Below are positions 27,312 through 37,070 of a stretch of DNA of 64,000 nucleotides, piece after piece. The notes beneath the pieces were generated by a model. The model saw only the letters and a program-made list of their open reading frames with translations, was not told the origin of the DNA and ran no database searches. Source of the stretch: Acuticoccus sp. I52.16.1. Its GTDB lineage: Bacteria; Pseudomonadota; Alphaproteobacteria; Rhizobiales; Amorphaceae. The translations under genes were made by a program, and so were the position numbers. Where the stretch lies: NCBI RefSeq assembly GCF_022865125.1, contig NZ_CP094828.1:2170001-2234000 (forward strand), read 5' to 3'. Numbering within the stretch: position 1 is the first letter of the stretch; each line of letters starts with the position of its first letter.

Positions 27312-27959
27312 CTAAGCCGGGTCGCCCGTCACCGGCGCATCCGGCACGAGAGTGGTCGCCGGCGGCGCGAAGGTGAGCGCTAGCATCATGATGGTGATCG
27401 CGAGGATCCACGCACCGATCACGCGGAGTGCCAGATCGCCGACGCGCGGTGCCAGGAGGCGGCGCAGCACCGCGAGCAACCCCGCCAGGAGTCCGATCGC
27501 CAGGACGGCGGCGCCGATCGTGCCCGTGACCGAGGCGACCATCGCCGCCGGGCCTCCGTGCGTCGGCACGGTGGCGAGCCCCGTGGCCCATCCCAGGACG
27601 AGCGCCAGCCCCTCGGCCAGCGGCCGGGGCATGCGGGCTGTGCCGATCAGGATGACCGCAACGGCGCCGGCGGTGCCGAGCAGCGCCGGCATCAACCACA
27701 ACAGGGCGGGAAGCGGCGGTGTGAGCGTGCCGGCGACGCAGCCGAGAACCAGCGCCACGGCGGCGCTGAGCGCCACGCCGCGCCGCATGGCGCTGGTGGC
27801 GACCGCAGCGACCACAAGGGCGAAGGCGAGGTTGGGATAGAGGACGATCTGCGTCGCACCGTCGACGAGGCCGGCGATCCCCGTGGTGGCCTCGTGCGCG
27901 CGCGCCGGCACCGAGGCGAGGCACGCGAACCCGATGAAAGCCGCGTGCGTCCTGCGCAT
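27312..27959 (-). CDS. HupE/UreJ-like membrane protein
   Basis: 215 aa. Residues 1-21 are a signal peptide ending in PARA, leaving a mature N-terminus HEATTG that recalls the metal-binding HE motif of HupE/UreJ nickel permeases. Six or so hydrophobic segments follow, with a mid-chain THGG. No hydrogenase or urease gene is in the window. The stop is 2 bp from the convergent parB stop. Family assignment is tentative. Confidence 0.6.
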   Translation of the reverse strand: MRRTHAAFIGFACLASVPARAHEATTGIAGLVDGATQIVLYPNLAFALVVAAVATSAMRRGVALSAAVALVLGCVAGTLTPPLPALLWLMPALLGTAGAVAVILIGTARMPRPLAEGLALVLGWATGLATVPTHGGPAAMVASVTGTIGAAVLAIGLLAGLLAVLRRLLAPRVGDLALRVIGAWILAITIMMLALTFAPPATTLVPDAPVTGDPA

Positions 27960-27966
27960 GGGGCCG

Positions 27967-28983
27967 TCAGAGTTCAGGGAGCTGGATGCGATCGTCGATG
28001 CGGAAGAGCATCGTCAGTACCGCGGCGCGGACCCACATGCCGTTGCGCTCCTGCCGCCAATATTTCGCGCGGGGATCCTGGTCGATGGCGGGGTCCAGCT
28101 CGTCGCGGCGAGGCAGCGGATGCATGATCACGCAGTCGTCGCGCAGCGTCGACAGGTGCTCGGCCTTGAGGTGGTAGCGCGAGTAGTCCTCCGCGGCGGA
28201 CTCGGAGCCGACGTCGTATTCGTCCTGAATCCGCGTCATGTAGACGGCGTCCGCCTCGGCGATCGCGGGCAGGAATTCTGCGGTCTCCTCGAATGCGACG
28301 CCGGCGGCGGCGAGATCGGCCCGCAGGTCGTCGGCGATGCGGAAGGCGGGCGGAGAGGAGAAGATGATGCGGACGTCGTCGTAGTTCGCGAGCAGCCGCG
28401 CCAGCGAGCGCACCGTGCGCCCACGCTTCAGATCGCCGACCATGCAGATGGTTTTGCCGTCGATCCCGCCGCGTGTCCTGAGCGAGCGGGTGAGGGTGTA
28501 GATGTCGAGGAGGGCCTGCGTGGGGTGCTCGTCGGGACCGGAGCCGGCATTGATGATCGGCACCGGACGCGGTGTCGCGTCGAGGAGCTGGGCGGTACGA
28601 TCGCACAGGCCGGGAATGGGCGAGCGCATGATGATGAGGTCCACGTAGGACGAGAACGTGCGTAGCGAGTCCTCGACACTTTCGCCTTTGCGCTCCGAAG
28701 ACGTCGCCGCATCGCGGATCTCCGAAGCGGTGACGCCGAGGATGTGGCACGCGGAGTGAAAGGAGAGGAAGGTACGCGTGGAGGGCTGCGTGAAGTACAG
28801 CATCGCGCGCTTGTGGGAGAGCAGAGATCCCAGATACGCAAGACCTTCGCGGCTCTTGTCGAAGCGGCGAATGGTATTGGTGAGTTGGCAGAGATAATCC
28901 AGAAACTGCCGATCGAACTGACTGGATGTCAGGATATGCTGCAGTGGTTTCTTGGGCGGCTCGGCGATGGTGAAGGCGTCCAT
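27967..28983 (-). CDS. pyrB: aspartate carbamoyltransferase catalytic chain-like protein
   Basis: 338 aa transcarbamylase. Carbamoyl-phosphate site PSTRT (about residue 69), the 80s loop SSERKGESVEDSL, the HPTQ motif (DEHPTQALLD) and the HPLPR motif (MHPLPRRDE) are all present, consistent with aspartate as acceptor and pyrimidine synthesis. The usual STRTRLSF reads STRTFLSF here, and the C-terminal half has extra residues compared with ordinary PyrB. No pyrC or regulatory chain gene adjoins. It may be a distinct subfamily. Confidence 0.82.
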   Translation of the reverse strand: MDAFTIAEPPKKPLQHILTSSQFDRQFLDYLCQLTNTIRRFDKSREGLAYLGSLLSHKRAMLYFTQPSTRTFLSFHSACHILGVTASEIRDAATSSERKGESVEDSLRTFSSYVDLIIMRSPIPGLCDRTAQLLDATPRPVPIINAGSGPDEHPTQALLDIYTLTRSLRTRGGIDGKTICMVGDLKRGRTVRSLARLLANYDDVRIIFSSPPAFRIADDLRADLAAAGVAFEETAEFLPAIAEADAVYMTRIQDEYDVGSESAAEDYSRYHLKAEHLSTLRDDCVIMHPLPRRDELDPAIDQDPRAKYWRQERNGMWVRAAVLTMLFRIDDRIQLPEL

Positions 28984-29034
28984 GGCGGCCCCTAGCTAGA
29001 TCACCGCTCTATTATCCCGTCCGTGAAGCACACG

Positions 29035-29967
29035 CTAGGGCCGATCGATCGGCGTATGGCAGACGGACGCTCGAGCCGCGCCGATCGCCTCGCGGGCGGT
29101 GAGGTGGAGGATGGCGTGGCGCCGCGCCAGGGTCTCGACGTCGTGCATGTAGCCGCCGCCCAGCACGCCGACCAGCGGCAGGCCGCGGCGCCGCGCCGCC
29201 GCGATCACGTGCCGGTCGCGCTCGGCCAGGCCGCGGTCGCTCAGCGCAAGGCGGCCGAGGCGGTCGTCGCGATGCGGGTCGACGCCGGCGTTGTAGAAGA
29301 CGATGTCGGCCGGGAGCGCCTGTGTCGCCTCCAGCGTCGCGTCCAGCGCGGCGAGGTAGGCGTCGTCTTCGGTTCCGTCGGCGAGCGGGACGTCGAGCGT
29401 CGAAGCCGCCTTGCGCACCGGGTAGTTGTTGGCGCCGTGCATCGAGACGGTGGCGACGCTCGGATCATCCGCGAAGATGTGTGCCGTGCCGTCGCCCTGG
29501 TGGACGTCGCAGTCGATCACCAAGGCGCGCGCGATGGCGCCGTCCGCCTGCAGCACGCGGATGGCGATGGCGACGTCGTTGAAGACGCAGAAGCCGGCGC
29601 CCTGCTCGCGGCGGGCATGGTGGCTGCCGCCGGCGGTGTTGCAGGCGATGCCGTGCTCCAGGGCCAGGCGGGCGGTGAGCGTCGTGCCGGCGCAGGCCGC
29701 GCGGGCGCGGAGCGCGACGCTGTCGGTCATCGGGAAGCCGATCTCGCGGGCGACCTTGGCCGGGACGTCGGCGGAGAACACCTGGTCGACGTAGCTGCGG
29801 TCGTGGGCGAGGGCGATCCACGACGCGGGCGCCGGCGCGGGGACGTGGAAGGGGCCGAAGCCGAGGTCCGCGAGGACGCGGGCGACGGCGCCGAACTTGC
29901 CCATCGGGAAACGGTGCCCCGGTGGGATGACGGCCTGGTAGTGTGGATTGTGGACGACGGGGAGCAA
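29035..29967 (-). CDS. histone deacetylase-like amidohydrolase
   Basis: 310 aa arginase/deacetylase-fold zinc hydrolase. Zinc and catalytic motifs are seen: GSHHARREQGAGFCVFND (His-His pair), DCDVHQGDGTA (Asp-x-His), YNAGVDPHRDD and LGGGY with the transition-state tyrosine. Bacterial members deacetylate proteins, acetylpolyamines or small amides. The start is uncertain: TTG at 29967 puts LPVVHNPHY at the N-terminus, as in relatives, but a GTG at 30015 is in frame. Neither has a strong ribosome site. Confidence 0.85.
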   Translation of the reverse strand: MLPVVHNPHYQAVIPPGHRFPMGKFGAVARVLADLGFGPFHVPAPAPASWIALAHDRSYVDQVFSADVPAKVAREIGFPMTDSVALRARAACAGTTLTARLALEHGIACNTAGGSHHARREQGAGFCVFNDVAIAIRVLQADGAIARALVIDCDVHQGDGTAHIFADDPSVATVSMHGANNYPVRKAASTLDVPLADGTEDDAYLAALDATLEATQALPADIVFYNAGVDPHRDDRLGRLALSDRGLAERDRHVIAAARRRGLPLVGVLGGGYMHDVETLARRHAILHLTAREAIGAARASVCHTPIDRP

Positions 29968-30092
29968 GGCGGCTACTCGTTGGTTCGCCTCGCGAAGGTA
30001 GGGGCTCCGCGGCACGATGGCAAAGGCACATCGCGCCGCGGTTGGGCGGGCGGTCGGGCGGAGCGGACGGTGCGGCCCGCTCCGCGTCCCGG

Positions 30093-30305
30093 CTAGATCA
30101 GCGCGGCGGCGCCGACCGTCGCGACCCCCGCCACGGCCGCGCCGCCCACGAGCAGCAGCACCAGGAAGATCACCGCGATGACCACGAAGATGAAGAAGAG
30201 GATCCGCGCGATCGACGCTGCGCCGGCGGCGACGCCGGAGAAGCCGAAGAAGCCGGCAATGACCGCGATCACGGCAAAGATGATCGCCCAAGTGAGAAGG
30301 TCCAT
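30093..30305 (-). CDS. DUF1328 small membrane protein
   Basis: 70 aa with two hydrophobic helices separated by [19 protein letters not shown], the DUF1328 (YtjA) core. In rhizobia such genes often belong to the general stress response. A matching EcfG-type promoter sequence lies upstream at 30348-30372. Function is unknown. Confidence 0.85.
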   Translation of the reverse strand: MDLLTWAIIFAVIAVIAGFFGFSGVAAGAASIARILFFIFVVIAVIFLVLLLVGGAAVAGVATVGAAALI

Positions 30306-30347
30306 GTGACACCGTAGGTTGGGGCAAAGTTGTGATGGTGTTCAAAT

Positions 30348-30372
30348 AACCATTCGGCAGGCTCCAAGTTCC
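30348..30372 (-). promoter_or_regulatory. candidate EcfG (general stress sigma) promoter for the DUF1328 gene
   Basis: Read leftward, GGAAC (30372-30368) and GTT (30350-30348) are 17 bp apart, close to the alphaproteobacterial EcfG consensus GGAAC-N16/17-CGTT. The C of CGTT is G here. It lies 43 bp upstream of the DUF1328 ATG. Confidence 0.4.
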
Positions 30373-30479
30373 CACCGAGGCGTCGCAAGAGCGTTGCACC
30401 TCTCGCCATCGGCCCTTTCGATGAACTATCGTCCGGCCAAGGATACGGCGTGGGCCGTGACGAATAAGGGATGCCCTCG

Positions 30480-30833
30480 ATGATGAAGACACTGATTGGC
30501 GCCGGCCTCGCGGCGCTCCTGGCCGTCACCGTGGCCCAGGCGCAGTCCGACCCCGGCGACGGCAAGGTCACCGACCCGACCGGGGGCGACGCAAGCTCGG
30601 AGATCGACATCAACAAGCTCGGTCCGGCGCTCACGGTGGAGGGCACCCTCGGCTCCGGCGAGGAGTGCGCGGTCATCCGCACGACGGACGGCAAGACCTA
30701 CGGGATCGAGGGTGACATCGACGCGACCGACGTCGGCCAGCGCGTGCGCGTCAGCGGCAACATCGACCCGTCGGCCAACTTCTGCCTCGACGTCAAAGAG
30801 GTCATCCTGGTCGAGAAGCTCGAGAAGCTCTGA
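30480..30833 (+). CDS. small periplasmic protein of unknown function
   Basis: 117 aa. Residues 1-22 are a signal peptide ending ...VAQAQ. The mature part contains a beta-rich segment (LTVEGTLGSGEECAVIRTTD, and VGQRVRVSGNI) resembling small OB-like envelope domains such as DUF5818, with two cysteines (EECAV, NFCLD) that could form a disulfide. I choose ATG 30480 because AAGGG lies at the right distance upstream; 30471 and 30483 are alternatives. Confidence 0.7.
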   Translation: MMKTLIGAGLAALLAVTVAQAQSDPGDGKVTDPTGGDASSEIDINKLGPALTVEGTLGSGEECAVIRTTDGKTYGIEGDIDATDVGQRVRVSGNIDPSANFCLDVKEVILVEKLEKL

Positions 30834-30885
30834 TCGGATGGGACAGCGGCCGGCGCCCGCGGGTGCCGGCCGGCGCCGGATCGGC

Positions 30886-32499
30886 CTATTGGCCGATCTC
30901 CTTGGCCCGCTGGCGCAGGGCGAACTTCTGGACCTTGCCGGTCGAGGTCTTCGGCATCGGCTCGAACACGACCTTCTTGGGGGCTTTGAAGTGGGCGATG
31001 CGCTCGCGCACCCAGGCGATCAGCTCCGCCTCGGTCGCCTCCGCCCCCTCGACCAACTCGACGAAGGCGCATGGCGTCTCGCCCCACTTCTCGCTCGGCA
31101 TCGCCACCACCGCCGCCGAGGCGACGGCCGGATGGGTGTAGAGCGCATCCTCCACCTCGATCGAGGAGATGTTCTCGCCGCCTGAAATGATGATGTCCTT
31201 GGCGCGGTCCTTGATCTCGACGTACCCGTCGGGGTGGCGCACGGCGAGGTCGCCGGAGTGGAACATGCCGCCGGCGAAGGCCTTCTCGGTCGCCGCCTCG
31301 TCCTTCAAATACCCCTTCATGACGATGTTGCCGTACATCATGATCTCGCCGACCGCCTCGCCGTCGGAGGCGACCTCCTCCATCGTTTCCGGATGGCGGA
31401 CTGAAAGTCCCTCCTGCAGCGTGTAGTTCACGCCCTGCCGCGCCTTGATGCGCGCCCGCTCCTCGACCGGCTTCTCGTCCCACTCAGGCTTCCAGGCGGA
31501 GACCACGCACGGGCCGTAGACCTCGGTGAGGCCGTAGACGTGGGTGACGTCGATGCCGACTTCCTCCATGCGCTGGATCACCACCGCGGGGGGCGGCGCC
31601 GCGGCGGTCATCATGCGGATCGGGTGGTCGGCCTTGAAGCCGCGCTTGTGGGCGCCGTCGATCGCCATCTGCATCACGATCGGTGCGCCGCAGAAGTGGG
31701 TCACGCCGTGGTTCTGGAAGGCGTCGAGGATCGCGTCGGCCGAGACCTGCCGGCAGCACACGTTGACGCCGGCCTTCATCGCGATGGTGAAGGGGAAGCA
31801 CCAGCCGTGGCAGTGGAACATCGGCAGGGTCCACAGGTAGACGGGGAAGTGCGGCATCGCCCAGTCGAGCGCGTTGGAGATGGCGGTCATCGCCACGCCC
31901 CGGTGGGAGTAGACGACGCCCTTGGGCCGGCCGGTGGTGCCGGAAGTGTAGGAGAGAGTGAAGGACGCCCACTCGTCCTTCGGCGGCACGTAGGTCATCG
32001 GCGTGTCGGCGAAGATCTCCTCGTAGGTGTACTCGTAGGGACCGTCGGTCGGGTTGGCGAGGACGTCCTCGATGCGCACGATGACCGGCGGCGCGGCCAT
32101 CTCCTCCACCGCCTCGGCGAGGCGGGCGGCAAGCTCGGCGTCGACCAGGATCATCTTCGCCTCGGAGTGTTCGAGGCAGTAGCGCAGGGTGCCGGCGTCG
32201 AGCCGGGTGTTGAGCGTCAGGATGACGGCGCCGGCGATCGGCACGGCAAAGCTCGCCTCCACGAAGGCCGGCGTGTTGGGCGCCAGGATCGCCACCACGT
32301 CGCCCTTGCCGATGCCGCGTTCACGCAGGCCCGCCGCGAGGCGCCGGACCCGCACGTCGGTCTCGCCCCAGGTCTGCGTCAGGTCGCCATGCACGATCGC
32401 GGTCCGCTCCGGGTACACGGCGGCGGTCCGGGCGAGGAAGTTGAGCGGCGTGAGTGCGCGGAAGTTCGCGTCCCGCTGGTGAAGCCCGCTTTCATCCAT
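30886..32499 (-). CDS. acyl-CoA synthetase (AMP-forming)
   Basis: 537 aa ANL-superfamily ligase that activates a carboxylic acid with ATP and CoA. Motifs: P-loop YTSGTTGRPKGVVYSHRG (about residue 185), YGLTEVYGP (about 322), the hinge region SGDLAVRHPDGYVEIKDRAK, and the C-terminal catalytic lysine in PKTSTGKVQKF. Overall it resembles medium-chain or methylmercaptopropionate (DmdB) ligases, but no neighbour fixes the substrate. It is divergent from the chemoreceptor gene. Confidence 0.9.
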   Translation of the reverse strand: MDESGLHQRDANFRALTPLNFLARTAAVYPERTAIVHGDLTQTWGETDVRVRRLAAGLRERGIGKGDVVAILAPNTPAFVEASFAVPIAGAVILTLNTRLDAGTLRYCLEHSEAKMILVDAELAARLAEAVEEMAAPPVIVRIEDVLANPTDGPYEYTYEEIFADTPMTYVPPKDEWASFTLSYTSGTTGRPKGVVYSHRGVAMTAISNALDWAMPHFPVYLWTLPMFHCHGWCFPFTIAMKAGVNVCCRQVSADAILDAFQNHGVTHFCGAPIVMQMAIDGAHKRGFKADHPIRMMTAAAPPPAVVIQRMEEVGIDVTHVYGLTEVYGPCVVSAWKPEWDEKPVEERARIKARQGVNYTLQEGLSVRHPETMEEVASDGEAVGEIMMYGNIVMKGYLKDEAATEKAFAGGMFHSGDLAVRHPDGYVEIKDRAKDIIISGGENISSIEVEDALYTHPAVASAAVVAMPSEKWGETPCAFVELVEGAEATEAELIAWVRERIAHFKAPKKVVFEPMPKTSTGKVQKFALRQRAKEIGQ

Positions 32500-32658
32500 G
32501 GTCGTTGCGTCTCCTCAACGTTTCTGCCGGCCGCACGGCCCTTGGGCGGCGACGTCGCGCTGTGCGGCTTGCACGGCCGGGGATGCAAGGTCCGCGCGAC
32601 GAATGTGTCCGACCCTCTGATAGCACCCGAGTGTGATTAACAAGACTGGGATTTTGGG

Positions 32659-34377
32659 ATGCTTCTCAATCGGCTTTCGATCGCCGCCAAGCTCTGGCTG
32701 CTCACCGCGATCAGCGTGTTGGCCCTCGCCGGACTGGCGCTGGCGATCATTCCGCAGGCGCACCGCTACGCCGTCGAGCTGGAGGCGAACAAGGCGCGGG
32801 CGGTGGCCGAAGTCGCCCGCAACTTGGGCGTCCAGCTCGCCGCCGAGGCGGAGGCCGGCCGTATGACGGAGGACGCCGCCAAGGAGCAGTTCCGCAACGC
32901 CATCCGGGCGATGTGGTATGACAACGACAAGGAATATCTCTTCGTCTTCGACATGGACGGTCGCACGATCGTCCACCCCGCCAAGCCCGAGCTGGACGGC
33001 AAGAACCTGTGGGATCTCACCGATCCGCACGGCAACAAGGTGGTGCAGCGCCTCGCCGCCGCCGCGCGCGACGGCGGCGGCCGGGCGGACTACTGGTGGG
33101 AGCCCGCCGGATCCGACACGCCCGAGTACAAGCTCTCCTATGCCTTCCCGATCGAGCCGTGGGGCTACTTCGTCGGCACCGGCATCTACAAGGTTCGTGT
33201 CGACGCGCAGTTCGCGCAGCTCAAGTGGCTGGCGGGGGGGATCACCGTCGTCGCCATGCTGGTGGTCGCCTTCGCCTGCTGGCTGATGGCGCGCGAATTG
33301 TCCCGCCCCGCGTCCCGCATCGCCGACACGGTGGAGCGCCTCGCCAACAACGAGATCGTCGACGAGCCGGATTACCAGAACCGCGCCGACGCCATCGGCA
33401 AGATCGCCCGCGCCGTCGGTGCGCTGCGCCAGGGCGTGATCGAACGGCGCGAGATGCAGGACGCGCGCGATCGCGACGAGCAGGTCCGGCAGGGCGAGCG
33501 GGCCGACGAGATGCGCCAGATGGCCGACGCGCTGGACGCCAAGGTGTCCAGCGAGGTGGGCGGCATGGACACGGAGGTCGGCTCCATGGTTGAGCGCATC
33601 AACCTATTGCGCGACCTCGCCGAGCGCATGCGCACGATGGCGAACGAGACCTACGAAGCGTGCGAGGAGGGGCAGACCAGCGTCGAGACGGTGGCGACCG
33701 CGGCCGAGGAGCTGAGCTCCAGCGCGCAGGAGATCAGCCGCCAGGTCGACGGGGCGGCCAACACCACGCGCGAGGCCGTCACCGCCGCGGAGGGGGCGAC
33801 CACCTCGGTCAACGCGCTGGTGGAGAAGAGCCGCAGCATCGGCGAGGTGACGCAGCTCATCAACTCTATCGCCGAACAGACGAACCTTCTGGCCCTCAAC
33901 GCGACCATTGAGGCGGCGCGTGCCGGCGAGGCGGGCAAGGGCTTCACCATCGTCGCGCAGGAGGTGAAGGGCCTCGCCGAGCAGACGGCCCAGGCGACCG
34001 CCGACATCGAGACGCAGATTCGCGCCATCCAGACGGAGACCGATCAGAGCGTCGGCGCGATCAAGGGCATCGTCGAGATCATCAGCCACGTGTCGGAGAA
34101 CACCGACGCGATGGCGAGTGCGCTGGACCAGCAGGTGGAGGCCATTCAGGAGATCGCCAAGAGCATCTCCAACGCCTCGTCGTCCTCCAAGCTCATCGGC
34201 GACAACATGAGCCGGCTGAAGCACAGCTCCGAGGAGACGAGCGAGGCGGTCGACGGGCTGTGGTCGGCGTCGTCGTCGCTGCGGGGGCGCAGCACGGGCG
34301 TCGCCGGCGCAGTGGCCGGCTTCCTGCGCAGCCTGCGTCACGCCAACGACGACGGCGCCAGCCGCAAGGCGTCGTAG
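32659..34377 (+). CDS. methyl-accepting chemotaxis protein with single Cache domain
   Basis: 572 aa receptor. Membrane segment 1 at about residues 12-30; periplasmic sCache_2 domain (about 35-190) with [15 protein letters not shown] and [18 protein letters not shown]; segment 2 at about 193-213; HAMP; then a long coiled coil with the signalling hairpin tip [20 protein letters not shown]. No C-terminal CheR-binding pentapeptide is seen. sCache domains of this type bind small organic acids. The transport genes downstream are on both strands and not clearly linked. Confidence 0.92.
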   Translation: MLLNRLSIAAKLWLLTAISVLALAGLALAIIPQAHRYAVELEANKARAVAEVARNLGVQLAAEAEAGRMTEDAAKEQFRNAIRAMWYDNDKEYLFVFDMDGRTIVHPAKPELDGKNLWDLTDPHGNKVVQRLAAAARDGGGRADYWWEPAGSDTPEYKLSYAFPIEPWGYFVGTGIYKVRVDAQFAQLKWLAGGITVVAMLVVAFACWLMARELSRPASRIADTVERLANNEIVDEPDYQNRADAIGKIARAVGALRQGVIERREMQDARDRDEQVRQGERADEMRQMADALDAKVSSEVGGMDTEVGSMVERINLLRDLAERMRTMANETYEACEEGQTSVETVATAAEELSSSAQEISRQVDGAANTTREAVTAAEGATTSVNALVEKSRSIGEVTQLINSIAEQTNLLALNATIEAARAGEAGKGFTIVAQEVKGLAEQTAQATADIETQIRAIQTETDQSVGAIKGIVEIISHVSENTDAMASALDQQVEAIQEIAKSISNASSSSKLIGDNMSRLKHSSEETSEAVDGLWSASSSLRGRSTGVAGAVAGFLRSLRHANDDGASRKAS

Positions 34378-34403
34378 AGAGCGGCCGCCTCGCGGGCGAC
34401 GTC

Positions 34404-35165
34404 TCAGGCGGGGCGGTCGACCGGGCCGCCCATGCGGCGTGCGAGCGCAGGAGCGAGGCCGATCGACGGCTTTCCCGGCGGGCGCGCGTAAGAACCCTTG
34501 GTGGGTGCCGGCAGACTCAGGCGCACCAGCATCTCCGCCTGGAGCACACCGGCGACGGCGGGGTCGATCACCGGTACCGCCACGCGATCCTCGACCGTCA
34601 CCGCGAAACCGGAGAGCGGCGCGCCGCCGATGATGACGGCGTCCGCCTTGTCGATCGTCGCGGCCTCGTCGACCAGCTCGACCAGGCGGTCGCCGAGTGT
34701 ATCCTGCACGGTGTCGACGCCCGCGGGGATGCCTTGCGAGGCGACGCGCACCCCGGTGAACCGGGCCTCCAGCCGCGCCCGCGTCACCGCATCGACGTAC
34801 CAGGTCGACATCACCTGCGAGAACGTGACGATGCCGAACCGGTCGCCCACGGCGCATGCGGTCAGGATCGCGGCCTCCGCGACGCCGACGACCGGCATAT
34901 CGAACAGCTCGCGCGCCGCGAGGAGGCCGGGGTCGCCGAACGCGGCGACGACCACCGCGTCGACCGCGCCCTCGTGCTCGGCGATCATCTCCAGGACGAT
35001 GGAGGCCGAAACGTCCGCCTCGGCGCGCGACGAGATGTAGGGGAAGCCCCGCGCCGCGGTAACGGGCACCAGCTCCGTCGTCGGCGCGAGGTAGGGGCGG
35101 ACCGCCTCGGTCATGCGCTCGGTGAGGCTGACCGAGGTGTTCGGGTTGAGGAAGAGCAGCCGCAC
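34404..35165 (-). CDS. Asp/Glu/hydantoin racemase-fold protein lacking both usual cysteines
   Basis: 253 aa. N-terminal LFLNPNTS and the FGDPGL block mark the hydantoin racemase family. The two positions that normally hold catalytic cysteines read Ala (VVAAFGDPGL, family IACFGDPGL) and Gly (VIIGGAPLSG, family VLGCAGM). It therefore probably does not racemise by the two-cysteine mechanism. It is last in the operon dctP-dctQ-dctM-racemase (7 bp after dctM), so it likely acts on, or senses, the transported substrate. Confidence 0.8.
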   Translation of the reverse strand: MRLLFLNPNTSVSLTERMTEAVRPYLAPTTELVPVTAARGFPYISSRAEADVSASIVLEMIAEHEGAVDAVVVAAFGDPGLLAARELFDMPVVGVAEAAILTACAVGDRFGIVTFSQVMSTWYVDAVTRARLEARFTGVRVASQGIPAGVDTVQDTLGDRLVELVDEAATIDKADAVIIGGAPLSGFAVTVEDRVAVPVIDPAVAGVLQAEMLVRLSLPAPTKGSYARPPGKPSIGLAPALARRMGGPVDRPA

Positions 35166-35172
35166 GGGTCCC

Positions 35173-36474
35173 TCAGCGCATCATCGTCTGCGGCAGGATC
35201 GTGACGATGCCCGGCACCAGGGTGATGATGACGAGCCCCAGCATCATCAGGAAGAAGAACGGGGCCGCAGCCTTGGTGATGTGCCATATGTCCCGCCCGC
35301 TCATGCCTTGCAGCACGAAGAGGTTGAAGCCCACCGGCGGGGTGATCTGCGCCGCTTCGACGACGATCACGCAGAAGATGCCGAACCACAGGAGGTCGAT
35401 CCCGGCGGCCTTGACCATCGGCAGCACCACGGTGGCGGTCAGCACCAGCATCGACACCCCGTCCAGGAAGCAGCCGAGGATGATGTAGAAGACGCCCAGC
35501 ACGAAGAGCAGCGCGTAGGGCGAAAGCTGCAGCGAATCCACCCACCCGGCAAGCTGGCGCGGGATCCCCGTAAAGCCCATCGCCATCGAAAGGAACGCCG
35601 CCGTCACCAGGATGAAAGTGATCATGCAGGAGGTGCGCACCGCGCCGAGCAGCGTGTCCATGAACGTCGCCGGAGTGAGGCTGCGGGAAAATGCGGCGAG
35701 GATCAGCGCGCCGATGACGCCGACGGTGGCAGCCTCCGTCGGTGTGGCGTAGCCGCCGTAGATCGAGCCGAGCACGGCGAAGATGAGGAGCATCACCGGA
35801 ATGAGGAAGCGCGAGCGCCACAGCTTTTCGCGCAAGGGAAGCTTATCGGTGTCGGCGGGGGTCAGCTCGGGGCGGATCCACGACCAGATCATGACGTAGG
35901 CCATGAAGAGGCCGATCAGGAGGAGGCCCGGCAGCACGCCCGCCATGAAGAGGCGCGAGATCGATTGCTGCGAGATGACGCCGTAGACGATCAGCATGAT
36001 CGACGGCGGGATCAGGAGCCCCAGGGTGCCCGATCCGGCGAGGGTGCCGAGGATCATCCGCTCGTCGTAGCCGCGGGATTTCAGCTCCGGCAGCGAGATA
36101 CGGCCGACGGTGGCGCAGGTGACGGCGGAAGAGCCGGCCACCGCCGCCATGATGCCGCAGCCGACGATGTTGACGTGGACCAGCCGCCCCGGCAGCCAGG
36201 AGAGCCAGGCCGAAAGGCCCATGAACATGTCCTGGCTGAGGCGGGTGCGGAACAGGATCTCGCCCATCCACACGAACAGCGGCAGCGCGGTGAGCGCCCA
36301 GTTCCAGGACGAATCCCAGACGGTGGAGGCGAGGAGCGAACCGGCCGGGGCCGGGGTGAAGAACTCCAGCGCCACCCAGCCGACGATGCCGAGCGAGACG
36401 GCGATCCAGACGCCGCCCGCCAGCAGGATCAGCATGACGGCCAGGAGGACGATGGAAACGACGCCGGCAGCCAT
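35173..36474 (-). CDS. dctM: TRAP transporter large permease (DctM type)
   Basis: 433 aa with about 12 hydrophobic segments. Typical DctM blocks include AAVAGSSAVTCATVGRISLPELKSRGYD written across residues 130-157, GTLGLLIPPSIMLIVYG and AAQITPPVGFNLFVLQG. It forms the sodium-driven channel of the importer. The start overlaps the dctQ stop by one base. Confidence 0.94.
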   Translation of the reverse strand: MAAGVVSIVLLAVMLILLAGGVWIAVSLGIVGWVALEFFTPAPAGSLLASTVWDSSWNWALTALPLFVWMGEILFRTRLSQDMFMGLSAWLSWLPGRLVHVNIVGCGIMAAVAGSSAVTCATVGRISLPELKSRGYDERMILGTLAGSGTLGLLIPPSIMLIVYGVISQQSISRLFMAGVLPGLLLIGLFMAYVMIWSWIRPELTPADTDKLPLREKLWRSRFLIPVMLLIFAVLGSIYGGYATPTEAATVGVIGALILAAFSRSLTPATFMDTLLGAVRTSCMITFILVTAAFLSMAMGFTGIPRQLAGWVDSLQLSPYALLFVLGVFYIILGCFLDGVSMLVLTATVVLPMVKAAGIDLLWFGIFCVIVVEAAQITPPVGFNLFVLQGMSGRDIWHITKAAAPFFFLMMLGLVIITLVPGIVTILPQTMMR

Positions 36475-37067
36475 CAGATGGAACGCTCCGCGTTGGCCGG
36501 CACGCCGGCATCGGGGACGACACTCTCGACGGGTTCACCCGCGAGCACGCCCTCTTCGGTCTGGTACCCGGGCGTTCCGCCCTGGAGCACGATGATCAGC
36601 TCGTCCACGAAGGCGATCGCCAGCAAGGTGCCGCCGGTCGCCATGCCGAGCTGCGGGATCCAGAACGGCGCCGCGATCAGCCCGGGAGAGACGTCGCCGA
36701 ATTGGTACGACTGAAGCACCAGCTTGATGGCGAAGTACGTGAAGTAGGCCGAGGCGGCGAGGCCGATGAGGCAGCACACCACCTCGACCCCCCGCTTCAG
36801 GACCGCCGGCAGCGCGCGCGTCGCCAGGGTGACGCGCACGTGGGTGCCGGCTTTGAGCGTATAGGCGAGGCCCAGGAAGGTGGAGGCGGCCATGCAGAAG
36901 CCGGCCAACTCCGTCCCGTCGATGGTCACGCCGGCAAAGCGGCCGATGATCTGCGCGATGATACTGAGCGCGATCCCCATGAGAAACAGACCGGCGAGAA
37001 CGCCGCTCACGAGATAGACCCCGTCCAGCGATTGGCGCAGGGGTCCGCTTCGGCCGCTGTCAGCCAT
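36474..37067 (-). CDS. dctQ: TRAP transporter small permease (DctQ type)
   Basis: 197 aa with four hydrophobic segments, the DctQ topology. FCMAASTFLGLAYTLKAGTH in segment 2 is characteristic. The tail after residue 160 is long and polar. Located 3 bp after dctP and overlapping dctM by one base, so all three are one transcript. Confidence 0.9.
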   Translation of the reverse strand: MADSGRSGPLRQSLDGVYLVSGVLAGLFLMGIALSIIAQIIGRFAGVTIDGTELAGFCMAASTFLGLAYTLKAGTHVRVTLATRALPAVLKRGVEVVCCLIGLAASAYFTYFAIKLVLQSYQFGDVSPGLIAAPFWIPQLGMATGGTLLAIAFVDELIIVLQGGTPGYQTEEGVLAGEPVESVVPDAGVPANAERSI

Positions 37068-37070
37068 GGA

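Noticed and set aside
29968-30492. N-terminal extension of the HDAC-like protein
   Set aside because: The extension covers the DUF1328 gene on the same strand in another frame and is Arg/Ala-rich without similarity.
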